Positions 1 to 12,118 are shown, counted from the stretch's first letter. The stretch is DNA of 64,000 nucleotides from Elephas maximus indicus (GCF_024166365.1 NC_064824.1:48212608-48276607), one strand, 5' to 3'. The notes: generated by a model not told the origin, from the letters alone. Numbers and translations are program-made.

Positions 1-250
1 ATGCTCCTTAGAAGCAACGATGGTGAGACTATGTTGTCAAGATGGATCAGTCCCTGGAGAAGGGTATCATTCTTGGTAAAGTAGAGGGACAGCAAAAAAG
101 AGGAAGACCCTCAACAGTGGCTGCCAACAATGGGCTTAAGCATAATAATGACTGTGAGGATGTCTCAGGATCAGGCAGTGTTTTGTTCTGTTGTACATAG
201 GGTTGCTATGAGTTGGAACTGACTCAGTGACACCTAACAACAACAACAGT
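1..250 (+). mobile_element. RTE LINE 3' end (fragment)
   Basis: This matches the last 250 bases of the long RTE copy ending near 48,526: the shared run covers the 'ATCAGTCCCTGGAGAAGG' block, the 'AGAGGAAGACCCTCA' block and the tail 'CACCTAACAACAACAACAG'. It is cut by the window edge on the left, so its true 5' end is not seen. The coding frame in this part is degraded and short. RTE copies usually end in a short trinucleotide repeat instead of a poly(A) tail, as here. A non-autonomous derivative of RTE is an alternative. Confidence 0.85.
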
Positions 251-911
251 TCATTGTACAGTGCCTGGGGTCTTAAAAGCTTGTGCATGGCCATCCTAGG
301 CACAACAATTGGTCTTTATTTGCCTGGAGCAACATAGGACTTAGAAGAGTCAGGAATAGGAGGATGATATGGAATGTGTGGCTAATTGCCTCCGTGAACC
401 ACTGCCTCCTTTGCCATGAGACCATAAGAACTGGATGGTGCCCGGCTACCATTACTGAACATCTTGATCAAAGATTCTATAGAAGAATCCTAATCAAAAG
501 GGGAAAAATGCAGAACAGAATTTCAAATTCTCAGATTCCAGACTTCCTGGAGTCATAAAGATTGGATGAACCCCTGAAACTATTGCCTTGAGATAATCTT
601 TAAACCTTAAACCAAAAAATATTCCCTGAAGTCTTCTTAAAACCATAGTTTAACTTAACTAGTAAAAAATGCCTGTCTTGAGCATTATGCTGTTTTAAGA
701 ACTATCTATATGGGATCAAGTTGATAGCAGCAACTCAAAAGGAACCTTAGGGGCAGTGACTTTTTGTTAATGGGAGAGGAACAACTCAGAAAGGGAGGGT
801 GAGAACACTTGCACGACTTGAAGAATGTAATCAATGTCACTAAATATTACACGCAGAAACTTGAATTAGTGTATATTCTGAAAAACAATGAAATAAATAA
901 TTTTTTTTAAA
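251..911 (+). mobile_element. L1 LINE 3' UTR fragment, older subfamily
   Basis: The block 'GGGGTCTTAAAAGCTTG' followed by 'AAGAACTGGATGGTGCCCGG' corresponds to the 3' UTR of the L1 copies at 4,552-12,118 and 15,260-15,912. Further on the sequence diverges and ends with a motif also seen at 38.58 kb ('TTGAAGAATGTAATCAATG'), then AATAAATAA and an A-rich stretch near 891-911. It therefore looks like a 3' end of a different, older L1 subfamily or a mosaic. The 91-codon open frame at 283-558 lies wholly inside it and is not considered a gene. Confidence 0.7.
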
Positions 912-2386
912 ACGTTCTAAAAATGTTTCCAGGGAATAGACTCACTTTGAAAACCAGGACATTCATTGTCTTCTTTCCAAGATCAACGAGATTCAGTGAC
1001 GGCCCCAAATGATGAACCAGACATCTGCCTAGTGCATAACATGGTTAAATATCAATGATCCCAAACAATCCCGGCTTGGTACTAAGCTGCTTTTCTGGAT
1101 GGAAGCTCTGGACTAAAGCCCACTCTCAACAGTTTACTAAAAAATAAACAACAGAATGTATTTAAAATAAGCAAAAAGGCTCTTCAAGGGAACTGATAGG
1201 TATCTTTTTTGAACCCATGCATGAAAATATAAAATAAGCCAAAAAAAAAAATTGAGATATGAGCAATTTTAGGAGAGAATTGTTCCAATCAGGCCTAAAA
1301 CAAATGCACAAAAGAACAAAGCTGAATATTCTCTTTGTAATCGAAACACCGGGATGTATCAAGACCATCCACCATTTCAGATACTATGATTAGATTCAAT
1401 GATTAAAATCCCTCCTCCCTGAAAGCAGAGAGCTGCTTTTGTTTCACTGCAGCATGAAATGTCAGGTAACAAGGACTTAATCAAGAAGTGAGCTTTACTC
1501 CTCACAGATGAATCTGCGTTATGGAGGTGCATACGGAATCTTGTCACATATCACTTCCTTGTAGACTGCGGGCAAATTTCTGGAGTATTGATTTGACCTT
1601 AACCACATGAATGAATTGGCAACGTGAGGTCCTTTTCTGAAGATGAAGAAGTAAAATTCTTCATTTCTTTTGCCTGTTTGAATATAATATCTTACCCCCA
1701 GCACCTGCTGCAACATCTGTTCTGTGACAATTGGAGAAAAAAAAAAAACAAAACCCAGGTTCACTCTCTGTGTTTTTCCTGTTAGTTTCAGCTGCTTTCT
1801 AAACCATAAAACCAGAAATAAATCAGCTTAAAAGATTACCTTTAGGTTCTGAAAAAGAAGAGAAAGGAACTGAAAGATAGCTAAGGGAAAAAAAAAAAAA
1901 AAGGACAAAGCAAGCAATCACGAATTGAATTCAAGAGGAAACGAGGGTCTGGGGAGCTTTTCATCTCTGATAACCAATTCAAATCTGTCCCTGATATGTC
2001 CCATTATGGTGTTGCTGGAAATTGCTGCCATCTGACAAAGACCTGGTGGATGCTAAAATTCTGTTGGTTGGTTTGTCTCTTGTACAAATCCGAGCCAATT
2101 TTCCCTCCTTCCTTCTACCTCACTGTGGTTTTTTCCCAGGGTCCCCCAAGCAGATCTGATATCTGAGTTGAAGGGAAAACTGCTACAGATATAATGCATA
2201 ACCTCTCTCATTGTATGGGAAATTCATCTTTCCTCCAGAAGTTGTTATATTCTATCATAACCATCTTATTCTGTTAAAATTGTATCAAAAGCGTCTGTCT
2301 CCTTGACAAAGGCAGACCATGTGATTGCCTCTCACCTCTCTTCTTATTCAAATTAATTTCTACTTTCTAAAATGGGATGTGGGAGC
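912..2386. other. unassigned intergenic sequence
   Basis: AT-rich sequence with short A tracts (near 1,738-1,748 and 1,889-1,903). Open frames of 68 and 81 codons on the minus strand (1,162-1,368 and 1,519-1,764) are of the length expected by chance and have no recognisable domain. No splice-flanked exon or known repeat was recognised. Confidence 0.5.
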
Positions 2387-2736
2387 AATGGTGGTTCGGT
2401 GGTAGAATTTTTGCCTTCTATCCGGGAGACCTGGGTTCAATTCCTGGACAAGACATCTCATGCGCAGCCACCGTGAGTCTGTCAGTGGAGGCTTGCATGT
2501 TGCTATGCGATGGATAAATTTCAGGGGAGATTACAAACTAACACAGACTAGGGAAAAAGGCCTGGCGATCTACTTCTGAAAATTAACCAACAAAAACCCT
2601 ATGGATCACCATAGTTCGAGCCACAACCGATATGGGGATGGCACAAGACCTAGCTGTGTTTCATTCAGCCGTGTCCCAGGTCACCATGAGTCAGTGTCGA
2701 CTTCACAGCAGCTAACAAGAGCAACAACAAAATGAG
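2387..2736 (+). mobile_element. SINE with tRNA-Gly-like head
   Basis: The first ~70 bases resemble a tRNA-Gly gene: 'CAATGGTGGTTCGGTGGTAG' (A-box region) and 'GACCTGGGTTCAATTCCTGG' (B-box region). The body carries 'AAGGCCTGGCGATCTACTTC', and the 3' end reads CACCATGAGTCAGTGTCGACTTCACAGCAGCTAACAAGAGCAACAACAAA. The same family occurs on the minus strand at 12.4, 40.9 and 61.9 kb. The 3' end resembles that of RTE, so it is inferred to be copied by RTE enzymes. The tRNA-Gly resemblance is seen by eye and was not scored. Confidence 0.8.
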
Positions 2737-4039
2737 ATACATTTTAGATGTCTACTCATGCTGCTGTGGAAAATAAGAGCACAATACAGGATCTAAACCA
2801 AGACCTGGCTGATTTAGTAAAATCTTGCATATAGAAAGAAAGTCACCTGGAGGTGGCTATCACATTCTAGTTCCTTTTCACAGAAAAACTATAGGATTTC
2901 TCTAATACATAACCACAATCTATGATTCTCTTAAGGAAATAAATTATAAAATTTAAGAAAAGTTGAGGGGAGCATTTTGTGATAATCAAGGGGAGGGGAA
3001 ACTGTAACACTCAGGGAGAGGTCACCTTGCCATCATAGATTAGCAAACTTCCATTTGAAAGACTTCCAAAAGAGTCACTATATTTCCCTTTAAAGTGTTA
3101 AGGTTTTCAGTTTTCTCTCTCTAATAGATTATATTACTGTTATAAAGGCTGATTTCTTCATCAGTGCCCACCAAGAGACACTGAACACCACCAGATAACT
3201 GAAATTAGTGGAAGATTCCAGAATCCATAGCTGTTCTAGAGTTCACAGCGCACAGAATTCTAGGACTGACTCCTCTGGCCCTTGCACTCAGCATATCATT
3301 AATGTTTGAACGCTCTTCAGCTTTCCCAGGTTTGTTCAGCTGGTGAGTTTATCATTCTTATAAATCTAAGAACATGGATTCAATTTCATCCTAAGTCAAC
3401 TGGTTTTGCCCCATTGCAAGACTGCAAGTTGATCCATTATTGCAAACCCACATTATTGCAAACCCACCCATCATTCAGTTATCCAGTCCAGGTCCGGCTG
3501 AGGATGGACATCAGTCCAAAATCATCACCACTGTGAGGAAACTAGTAAAAACCCAATTCTTCCTGAGGTAATTCTGATTACATTTGATTATAAGAACAAG
3601 GACTCAATATCTTTTTCCCATATCCTCAATGAACGAAGGCCTTTTCCAGGAGATGTAGAGAAAAAATAATGTCATTCAACAGGGTCAAATAGGGTCAGGT
3701 ATTATGTTTGTATTGAGAGGAGCATACTAAGGCCCGGCTTGTCTTGCAAATCTCCCACTTGTCATGAAGTGGGTTCAAGACAGTGTTTTGCAGTGACAAT
3801 GAGGAGTTGTCTTTGCAATAAACAGGAAAGCCAGCTTATGAACTTCCCACTCCCATGTGGCTCCGTATGAAACTTCCTGTGCCACCCATCCCTTCTGTTA
3901 CCCACCTGCCCCTTCTGCTCTGGAGGTGTTCTTGTTCCCAAGTGTCTCTGAACACTGAGTCTTATCTTCAAGGATGGCCAAGGCCAGACACTTCTCGTTT
4001 TCCTGTTTCATCTCTTGATAATTCACAGTGTTACTCATT
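2737..4039. other. unassigned intergenic sequence
   Basis: No repeat family or coding exon was recognised. Short open frames around 3.3-4.0 kb (76, 69 and 110 codons) overlap one another on both strands and look random; the one at 3,855-4,187 runs into the RTE fragment. Confidence 0.5.
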
Positions 4040-4372
4040 TCAAAAGCAAAGATGTTACCTTGACTGTCTTGGAAGAAGTACAACCAGCATGCTCCCTAAA
4101 AGCAAGGATGGAGAGATTAAATCTTACATACTTTGGACATGTTATCAGGAGGGATCGGTCCCTGGAGAAGGACAGCACGCTTGGTAAAGTATATGGTCAG
4201 CGGAAAAGAGGAAGATCCTCGACGAGATTGATTGACACAGTGGCTGTAACAATAGGCTCCAGCATAACAACGATTGTGAGCACGGTGCAGACCGGGCAGT
4301 GTTTTGTTCTGTGGCATATAGGGTCGCTATGAGTCAAAGCCGACTCAATAGCACTTTGAAACAACAACAACT
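4040..4372 (+). mobile_element. RTE LINE 3' fragment with internal deletion
   Basis: 'AAAGCAAAGATGTTACCTTGA' matches the long RTE copy at about 48,046-48,066. The sequence then jumps to 'CTGTCTTGGAAGAAGTACAA', which in the long copy lies ~165 bases further on. From there it stays collinear to 'CAACAACAAC'. The copy has therefore lost an internal block as well as everything upstream. It is a remnant of the RTE C-terminal coding region and short 3' UTR and is not functional. Confidence 0.85.
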
Positions 4373-4537
4373 CATTTCATCCTAATTCCCATGAATAAGC
4401 GTTCATTTATCTCCCCCACAACTTCCCAGTATTCCTTCCTAACCCCTGCCCTGCCCATCTTATTGGTGAACGACCAAAGGGTTTCAGTGTGTTACTATAA
4501 CTAAGGGAAAACAGTAAATTAATCAAAGTTGTTATTT

Positions 4538-4551
4538 CACACATTATATTC
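4538..4551 (+). repeat. target-site duplication, left copy (L1)
   Basis: CACACATTATATTC abuts the poly(T) that is the antisense of the L1 poly(A) tail. It pairs with CACACATTGTATTC at 12,119-12,132 (13 of 14 identical), marking the boundary of one L1 insertion. Confidence 0.88.
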
Positions 4552-4594
4552 TTTTTTTTATTATTTTTATTGTGCTTTAAGAGAAAGTTTAAAA

Positions 4595-5107
4595 ATGAAG
4601 TCAGTCTCTCAGACAAAAATTTGTATACACCTTGCTATAAAAAAAAAAAAAATATATATATATACTCCTAATTGCTCTCCCCCTAATGAGACAGCTCACT
4701 CCTTCCCTCCACTCTCTCTTTTTGTGGCCATTCCTCCAGCTCCTAACCCCCACCACTCTCTCATTTCCTCTCCAGAGAGGAGATGCCAACATAGTCTCGA
4801 GTGTTTACTTGATCCAAGAAGCTCATTCCTCAGCAGCATCTTTTTCTATCCCATTCTCCAGTCCAATCATTGTCTCAAGAAATGGCTTTGGGAATGGTTC
4901 CTGTCCTGGGCTAACAGAAGGTCAGAGGGCCATGACCACCGGGCCCTTCTAGTCTCAGTCAGATCATTAAGTCTGGTTTCTTATGAAAATTTGGGGTCTG
5001 CATGCCATCTCCTGCTCCCTCAGGGGTTCTTTGTTGTGCTCCCTGTCAGGGCAGTCATCCGTTGTAGCTGGGCACCATCTAGTTCTTCTAGTCTCAGGCT
5101 GATGTAG
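4595..5107 (+). other. Antisense open frame across the L1 3' UTR
   Basis: An ATG-started frame of 170 codons runs on the strand opposite to the L1, through its whole 3' UTR; with a TTG start it opens at 4,529 in flanking DNA. The predicted product is Ser/Pro/Leu-rich with no domain I recognise. It ends in SSSLRLM, and a homologous frame antisense to the separate L1 3' end at 15.3-15.9 kb ends in SSSGLRIM. The openness may simply reflect the purine-rich sense strand, which rarely gives antisense stops. Listed because it is shared; not claimed as a gene. Confidence 0.3.
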
Positions 5108-5525
5108 TCTCTGGTTTATGTGGCCTTTTCTGTCTCTTGGGCTCATAATTACCTTGTGTCCTTGGTATTCTTCATCCTCCTTTAGTCCAGGAGGGTTGAG
5201 ACCAATTGATGCATCTTAGATGGCCACTTGTTAGCGCTTAAGACCCCAGACGACGCTCTCCAAAATGGGATACAGAATGTTCTCTTAATAGGTTTTATTA
5301 TGCCAATTGACTTAGAAGTCCCCTGAAACCATGGTCCCCAAACCCCTGCCCCTGCTACGCTGGCCTTCGCAGCAATTTATTCAGGAAACTTCTTTGTTTT
5401 TGGTTTAGTCCAGTTGTGCTGACCTCTCCTGTATTGTGTATTGTCTTTCCCTTCACCTGAAGTAATTCTTATCTACTATCTAGTGACTACCCCTTTCCCT
5501 TCCTCCCTCCCCTGTCTCATAACCA

Positions 5526-8500
5526 TCAAAGAATATTTTCTTCTCTGTTTAAACTATTTCTTGAGGTCTTATAATAGTGGTCTTCTCTTAAACAATATCT
5601 GTCCTTTTGCAACTGGCTAATTTCACTCAGCATAATGCCTTCCAGATTCCTCCACGCTATGAAACGTTTCACACATTGATCACTGTTCTTCATCGAAGTG
5701 TATTCCATTGTGTGAATATACCATAATTTATTTATCCATTCATCCATTGATGGGCACCTTGGTTGCTTCCATCTTTTTCTTATTGTAAACAGTGCTGCAA
5801 TGAACATGGGTGTGCGTATATCTGTTTCTGTAAAGGCTCTTATTTCTCTAGGGTATATTCCAAGGAGTGGAATTGCTGGATTGTATGATCGTTCTATTTC
5901 TAGATTTCTAGCTTTTTAAGAAAGCGCCAAATCAATTTCCAAAGTGGTTGTACCATTTTACATTCCCACCAGCAGTTTAGAAGTGTTCCAGTCTCTCCAC
6001 AACCTCTCCAACATTTATTTGTGTTTTTTGGATTAACGCCAGCCTTGTTGGAGCGAGATGTAATCTCATTGTAGTTTTCATTTGCATTTCTCTAATGGCT
6101 AATGATCATTAGCATTTCCTCATGCATCTGTTAGCTACCTGAATATCTTCTTTAGTGAAGTGTCTGTCCATATCTTTTGCCATTTTTTACTTAGGTTATG
6201 AGTCTTCTTGTAGTTGAGGTTTTGCAGTATCATGTAGATTTTAGAGATCAAGCGCTGATTGGAAATGTCATAGCTAAAAACTTTTCCCAGTCTGTAGGTA
6301 GTCTTTTTACTCTTTTGGTGAAGTCTTTGGATGAGAATAGGCGTTTGATTTTTAGGAGCTCCCAGTTATCTAGTTTTTCTTCTGCATTGTTGGTAATGTT
6401 CTGTATACTGTTTATGCCATGTATTAGGGCTCCTAACGTTGTCCCTATTTTTTATTCTATGATCTTTACTGTTTTAGATTTTATATTTAGGTCTTTGATC
6501 CATTTTCAGTTTGTTTTTGTGCATGGTGTGAGGTATGAGTCTTGTTTAATTTTTTTGCAGACGGATATCCAGTTATACTAGCACCATTTGTTTAAAAGGC
6601 TGTCTTTTCCCCATTTAACCAATTTGGGGCCTTTGTCAAATATCAACTGCTCATACGTGGATGGATTTATGTCCGGATCCTCAATTCTGTTCCATTGGTC
6701 TATGTCTCTGTTGTTGTACCAGTACCAGGCTGTTTTGACTACTGTGGTGGTATAATGGGTTCTAAAATCAAGTAGAGTGAGTCCTCCCACTTTGTTCTTT
6801 TTCAGTAATGCTTTACTTAACCAGGGCCTCTTTCCCTTCCATATGAAATTGGTGATTTGTTTCTCCAAATCATTAAAAAATGTCGTTAGAATTTCGATTG
6901 GAATTGCATTAAATCTACAGATCACTTTTGGTGGAATAGATGTTTTTACAATGTTAAATCTTCCTATTCTTGCTCAAGGTATGTTTTTCCACTTATGTGG
7001 GTCTCTTTTGGTTTTTTGCAGAAGCATTTTGTAGTTTTCTTTGTATAAGTCTTTTACATCTCTGGCAAGATTTATTCCTAAGTATTTTATCTTCTTAGTG
7101 GCTACTGTAAATGGTATTGATTTGATGAGCTCCTCTTTGATGTTCTTTTTGTTGGTGTAGAGGAATCCAACTGATTTTTGTATGTTTATCTTGTATACTT
7201 ATGCTCTGCTGAACTCTTCTATTAGTTTCAGTAGTTTTCTTGAGGATTCCTTAGGGTTTTCTGTGTATAAGGTCATGTCATCTGCAAATAGAGTTAGTTT
7301 TACTTCTTCCTTGCCAATCTGGATGCCCTTTATTTCTTTATCTAGCCTAATTGCTCTGGCTAGGACCTCCAGCACAATGTTGAATAAGAGTGGTGATAAA
7401 GGGCATTCTTGTCTGGGTCCCGTTCTCAAGGGGAATGCTTTCAGGCTCTCTCCATTTAAGGTGATGTTGGCTAATGGCTTTGTATAAATGCCTTCTATTA
7501 TGTTGAGGAATTTTCCTTCTATTCCTATTTTGCTGAGACTTTTTATCATAAATGGGTGTTGACCTTTGTCAAATGCCTTTTCTGCATCGATTGATAAAAT
7601 CATGTGATTCTTGACTTTTGTTTTATTTATATGGTGTAATACATTCATTGTTTTTTCTAATGTTGAACCATCCCTGCAGACCTGGTATGAATCCCACTTG
7701 GTCATGGTGAATTATTATTTTTGATATGTTGTTGAATTCTATTGGCTAGAATTTTGTTGAGGCTTGTTGCGTCTAAGTTCATGAGGGATATAGGTTTGGA
7801 ATTTTCTTTTTTTGTGGTGTCTTTACATGGTTTTGGTATCAGGGATATGGTGGCTTCATAAAATGAGTTTGGTAGTATTCTGTCCTTTTCTATGCTCTGT
7901 CTGAAATACCTTTAGTAGTAGTGGTGTTAACTTTTCTCTGAAAGTTTGGTAGAACTCTGCAGTGAAGCCGTTGGGACCAGGGCTTTTTTTTTTTTTGATT
8001 ACCTTTTCAATCTCTTCTTTTGTTATGGGTCTATTTAGTTGTTCGACCTCTGTGTTAGTATAGGTAGGTAGTGTGTTTCTAGGAATTCATCCACTTCTTC
8101 TAGGTGTTCAAATTTGTTAGAGTACAACTTTTCATAGTAATCTGATATGATTCTTTTGATTTCAGTTGGGTCTGTTGTAATAATGCCCATCTCATTTCTT
8201 ATTCAGGTTACTTGCTTCCTCTTCTGTTTTTCTTTTGTCAGATTGGCCAATGGTTTATCAATTTTGTTGATTTCTTTCAAAGAACCAGCTTTTGGTCTCA
8301 TTAATTCTTTCAATTGTTTTTGTGTTTTCTATTTCATTTAGTTATGCTCTAATTTTATTATTTGTTTTTTTTCTGGTGCCTGAGGGTTCCTTTTGTTGCT
8401 CTCTTTCTATTTATTCAAGTTGTAGGAATAATTCTTTGATTTTGGCCCTTTCTTCTTTTTGTATGTGTGCATTTATTGACATTAATTGACCTCTGAGCAG

Positions 8501-9384
8501 TGCTTTCTCTGTGTCCCAAAGGTTCTGACAGGAAGTGATTTCATTCTCATTGGATTCTATGAATTTCTTTATTCCATCCTTAATTTCTTCTATAATCCAG
8601 TCTTTTTTTTTTTGAGCAGGGTATTGTTCAATTTCCAAGCATTAGATTTCTTTTCCCTGCTTTCTTTGTTATTGATTTCTACTTTTATGGCCTTATGGTC
8701 AGAGAAGATGCTTTGTAATATTTCAGTGTTTTGGATTCTGCTAAGGCTTGCTTTATGACCTAATATGCAGTCTATTCTAGAGAATGTTCCATGTGTGCTA
8801 GAAAAGAAAGTATACTTGGTTGCTGTTGGATGGAGTGTTCTGTATGTGTCTATGAGGTCAAGTTGGTTGATTGTGGCATTTAGATCTTCCGTGTCTTTAT
8901 TGAGCTTCTTTCTGGATGTCCTGTCCTACACCGAAAGTGGTGTGTTGAAGTCTCCTACTATTATTGTGGAGCTGTCTATCTCACTTTTCAATGCTGATAG
9001 ATTTTGTTTTATGAATCTTGCAGCCCTGTCATTGAGTGCATAAGTATTTAGTGTGGTTATATCCTCCTGGTATATTGTCCCTTTAATCATTATATAGTGT
9101 CCTTCCTTATCATCTGTGGTGAATTTAACTTTAAAGTCTATGTTTTCAGAAGGTAATATTGCCACTCCTGTTCTTTTTGGATTGTTGTTTGCTTGATATA
9201 TTTTTTTCCATCCTTTGAGTTTTAGTTTGTTTGTGTCTTTAAGTCTAAGGTATGTCTCTTGTAGGCAGAATATAGACAGATTGTGTTTTTTAATCCCTTC
9301 TGCCACTCTCTGTCTCTTTATCGGTGCATTTAGTCCATTTACATTCAGCATAATTATGGATAGGTATGAATTTAGTGTTATCAT
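5526..9384 (-). pseudogene. L1 ORF2 relic (endonuclease / reverse transcriptase)
   Basis: The start at 9,384 gives a product beginning MITLNSYLSIIMLNVNGLN, the usual start of L1 ORF2p; the AP-like endonuclease domain follows (QETYL near residue 42, VGDFNTPL near 145). The frame then breaks several times. Readable parts include 8,638-8,411 (linker); 7,705-7,199 (reverse transcriptase, with SIDAEKAFD and the catalytic FADD at 7,277-7,288); 6,925-6,578 (thumb/connection); and 5,807-5,526 (C terminus, HTMEY motif, stop). The span of 3,859 bp fits a ~1,280-residue ORF2p, close to the family norm. The protein nicks DNA and reverse-transcribes its own RNA in the nucleus; here it is disabled by frameshifts and stops. 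Confidence 0.93.
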
Positions 9385-9829
9385 TTTGATGTCTTTTTTT
9401 GTGTGTTATTGACAGTTTCTTTTTCCACTTAATTTTATGTGCTGAATATATTACATATTGTCTCTTCCTCATATTCATTGTTGTTGATTTTGTTTCTGCT
9501 GAGTCTCCTTTTTTTTCTGGTATTTTATTTTGATGTGTAGGATAGCTTGTCTCCTTTGTGGTTACCTTAATATTTACCCCTATTTTTCTAAATTTAAACC
9601 TCACTTTTATTTCTTTGTATTGCCTTGTCTTCCTCTCCATATGAAAGATCTATGACTATATTTCTTAGTCCTTGTTATTGTCTTAATGTTGTCTTCTTTT
9701 GTATAGTCACATCGCTGTTTCCCTGTTTTGAGCATTTTTTTTAATCTTGATTTATTTTTTGGATTTCCCTGTCTGGGTTGACTTCTGATTGCTGTGCCCA
9801 GTGTTCTCGTCTTGGGTTGATACCTGATA

Positions 9830-10844
9830 TTATTGATTTTCTAACCAAAGAACTCCCTTTAGTATTTCTTGTAGTTTTGGTTTGTTTTTTACGAATTTCC
9901 TAAACTTCTGTTTATCTGGAAATGTCCTAATTTCACCTTCATATTTGAGAGACAGCTTTGCTGAATATATGATTCTTGGCTGGGAATTTTTTTCCTTCAG
10001 TTTTTTACATAAGACATCCCATTCCTTCTTGCCTGCGTTGTTTCTGCCAAATAGTCCAAGGTTATTCTTATTGACTCTCCTTTGTAGGTAACTTTTCATT
10101 TATCCCTAGCTGCTCTTAAAATTCTCTCTTTATCTTTGGTTTTGGCAAGTTTGATTATAATATAACTTGGTGACTTTCTTTTAAAATCTACCTTATGTGG
10201 AGTTCAGTGAGTATCTTGGGTAGATATCTTCTCATCTTTTATGATATCGGGGAAGTTTTCTGCCAAAATCTGCAACAATTCTCTCTGTATTTTCTGCTAT
10301 CCCTCCCTGTTCTGGCACTCTGGTCACTCATACGTTATTTCTCTTGATAGAGTCCCACATGATTCTTAAGTTTTCTTCATTTTTTTTTAATTCTTTTATC
10401 TGATTTTTCTTCAAATATATTGGTGCCAAGTGCTTTATCTTCAAGTTCACAGATTATGCCTTCCACTTGCTTACTTCTGCTCCTCTGACTTTCTACTGAG
10501 CTGTCTAATTCTGTAATTTTATTGTTAATATTCTGAATTTCTAATTGTTGTCTATCTATGAATTTTTCCAGCTTATTAAATTTTTCATTCTGTTCCTGAA
10601 TAACCTTTTTAATTTTTTCAACTTCTTTATCTGTGTGTTCCTTGTCTTGTTCTGCATATTGCTTGATTTCCTTCCTGATGTCTTGAAGTGTTCTGTACAT
10701 TAATCTTTTGTATTCTGCCTCCGGTAATCCCAGGAATGCACTTTCATCTACAAGATCCCTTGATTCTTTGTTTTGAGAGCTTGTTGAGTCTATCATGGTC
10801 TGTTTCTTTACGTGACCCAATACTGACTGTTGTCTCTGAGCCAT
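9830..10844 (-). pseudogene. L1 ORF1 relic (RNA-binding chaperone)
   Basis: The ATG at 10,844 opens a 155-codon piece. A short acidic/polar head is followed by a Lys/Glu-rich coiled coil with heptad-like spacing (about residues 55-115), typical of the trimerising rod of L1 ORF1p. The frame is lost at a T10 tract near 10,381-10,390 (A10 on the coding strand), a likely slippage frameshift. The conserved C-terminal domain continues in another frame to 9,830, where the 10,099-9,830 piece contains IRTFPDKQKFRKF, recognisable as the ORF1p C-terminal domain. ORF1p coats L1 RNA in the cytoplasm; this copy cannot make the intact protein. Confidence 0.9.
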
Positions 10845-12118
10845 CTGTAAGTTATCGTATTAGTTTATTTTATGTTTGCTTACTGCATCATAGCTTCTTG
10901 CTTTGTTTTGTTTTGATATGCTCAGATGGGTTGTTTGAATGAGCTAGCTTGATTATTTTCACCTTTGGAGCTCTGATGTCCTGTCCCCAGATGGCTAGAG
11001 CTGTTATCAGGTATACCAGTCTAGAAGTCCATTCACTTTTCTTGTATGAATTCAGCTCAGGTGTCCAGGTACGTGATCACCAAGTGTGTGGTACAGGCTC
11101 TGTCCTACAGTCTTAGAGGGGCAGGGGTGACTGGTGTAGCTACCGGTATCTGGTTGTAGCAGGGGTCACACTTTGAACAAGGCAGGGGGCTGGGAATCAT
11201 CCCCCAAGTGTCTCTGAGGAAAGTGTGTCCCTGTTCCCTAGAGCGTACAGGTGAGTGAGTTCTGCAGATGATCCATGGGCACCCAATGTTTTTGGTTGTA
11301 AGGACCAGGAGCTACCGATTATCCTTGGACCCTTGTCCAAGGTGGCTGGGTGACCTGAGTGGAGCCACCAGTCCTTAGGTCTCTGATTTGGAGAACCCTG
11401 TTTAATAGGCAAAGCTGTGTCAAACATCAAACACCCACCTCTCTACTGCACAGCTGAGCTGAAACAGTTGTAGTCTGCCAACAAGGACGTATTCTCCTGA
11501 AATAGGCCCACACAGGTCCATGCAGAGGGGAAAGGTACTCAAAGTCCACAGACCATTTATTCCTGGACAGGAGCCACTTCTGTCCTGAGCTCCCCAGTTT
11601 AGTGGAGCTGGCAAATAGTCTTTTCCTCCAATTGCAAATTTATTCCTTCTCCAGGGCCTGGAAGATGGCTCTACGTGCTCAAAAGGGCCTATCTCAGGCC
11701 CAGAGAAATCAGCAGCCACTGCGGCAGGCTTTGGGGGAAGGGGCACAGTAAAACATATGCAAGTATTTAGCTTTTGCTGAGAGCGCCGTTCTTCTCTGGT
11801 TCCAGAGGTATGAGTAGGTTGTGTGGCTGGCTGCTTCTTCCTGAGGAAACTGAGGCCAAACACTAGTACCAGCCTGCCACAGCCACTCCTGGGAACGGTG
11901 CCTGAGGGCTCCTGGTGATTCAGGTCCGGTAACTCCTCTCTGCTTCTGAACTGTCTCTTCCTCCCCCATCCCCTCAGTTCATTTTCTAACCTTGCCCTTG
12001 ATGTTCAGGGCTCCTAGCTTGTCATAAATACACTTGTTTCACTTGTTTTCTCAGCTCTTTGATGTAAGAGGGCTCACTGGAAGTGCCTGTCTATTCCACC
12101 ATCTTGGCCTCGCCTCCC
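10845..12118 (-). promoter_or_regulatory. L1 5' UTR (ancestral internal promoter region)
   Basis: This 1.27-kb segment lies between the 5' end of the element and the ORF1 start and is visibly richer in G and C than its surroundings. Full-length L1s carry an internal RNA polymerase II promoter here; the start GGGGAGGCGAGGCCAAGATGG resembles the YY1-site-bearing 5' end of other mammalian L1s (core AAGATGG). A 147-codon sense frame (11,863-11,420) and an 86-codon frame (11,969-11,709) lie inside it without recognisable domains. Present activity is unknown. Confidence 0.7.

Larger units (their letters stand above)
4552..12118 (-). mobile_element. Full-length L1 LINE, inactive
   Basis: Reading on the minus strand, the element starts at 12,118 with GGGGAGGCGAGGCCAAGATGG. 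This is followed by a ~1.27-kb GC-richer 5' UTR, ORF1 (10,844-9,830), a ~445-bp inter-ORF stretch, ORF2 (9,384-5,526), a ~975-bp 3' UTR and an A tail (T run from 4,552). The length is ~7.57 kb, somewhat longer than the ~6 kb of human L1, mainly in the UTRs and spacer. A 14-bp target-site duplication flanks it, so it arrived in one event without 5' truncation. Both ORFs carry frameshifts and stops, so it cannot now move. The spacer also holds a Lys-rich 116-codon frame (9,640-9,290) overlapping the start of ORF2, probably incidental. Confidence 0.95.

Noticed and set aside
283-558. 91-codon plus-strand open frame
   Set aside because: Lies entirely in an L1 3' UTR fragment and has no homologous protein that I recognise.
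2387-2460. Possible tRNA-Gly gene
   Set aside because: The tRNA-like head is attached to a SINE body and tail, and several copies occur; the acceptor stem and anticodon region are not intact.
6198-7487. Plus-strand frames of 85-127 codons over the L1
   Set aside because: They are antisense shadows of L1 ORF2; the minus strand carries the endonuclease and reverse transcriptase motifs.
11420-11969. Frames of 147 and 86 codons in the L1 5' UTR
   Set aside because: Inside a non-coding, GC-richer UTR; no domain, and GC-rich sequence favours chance frames.
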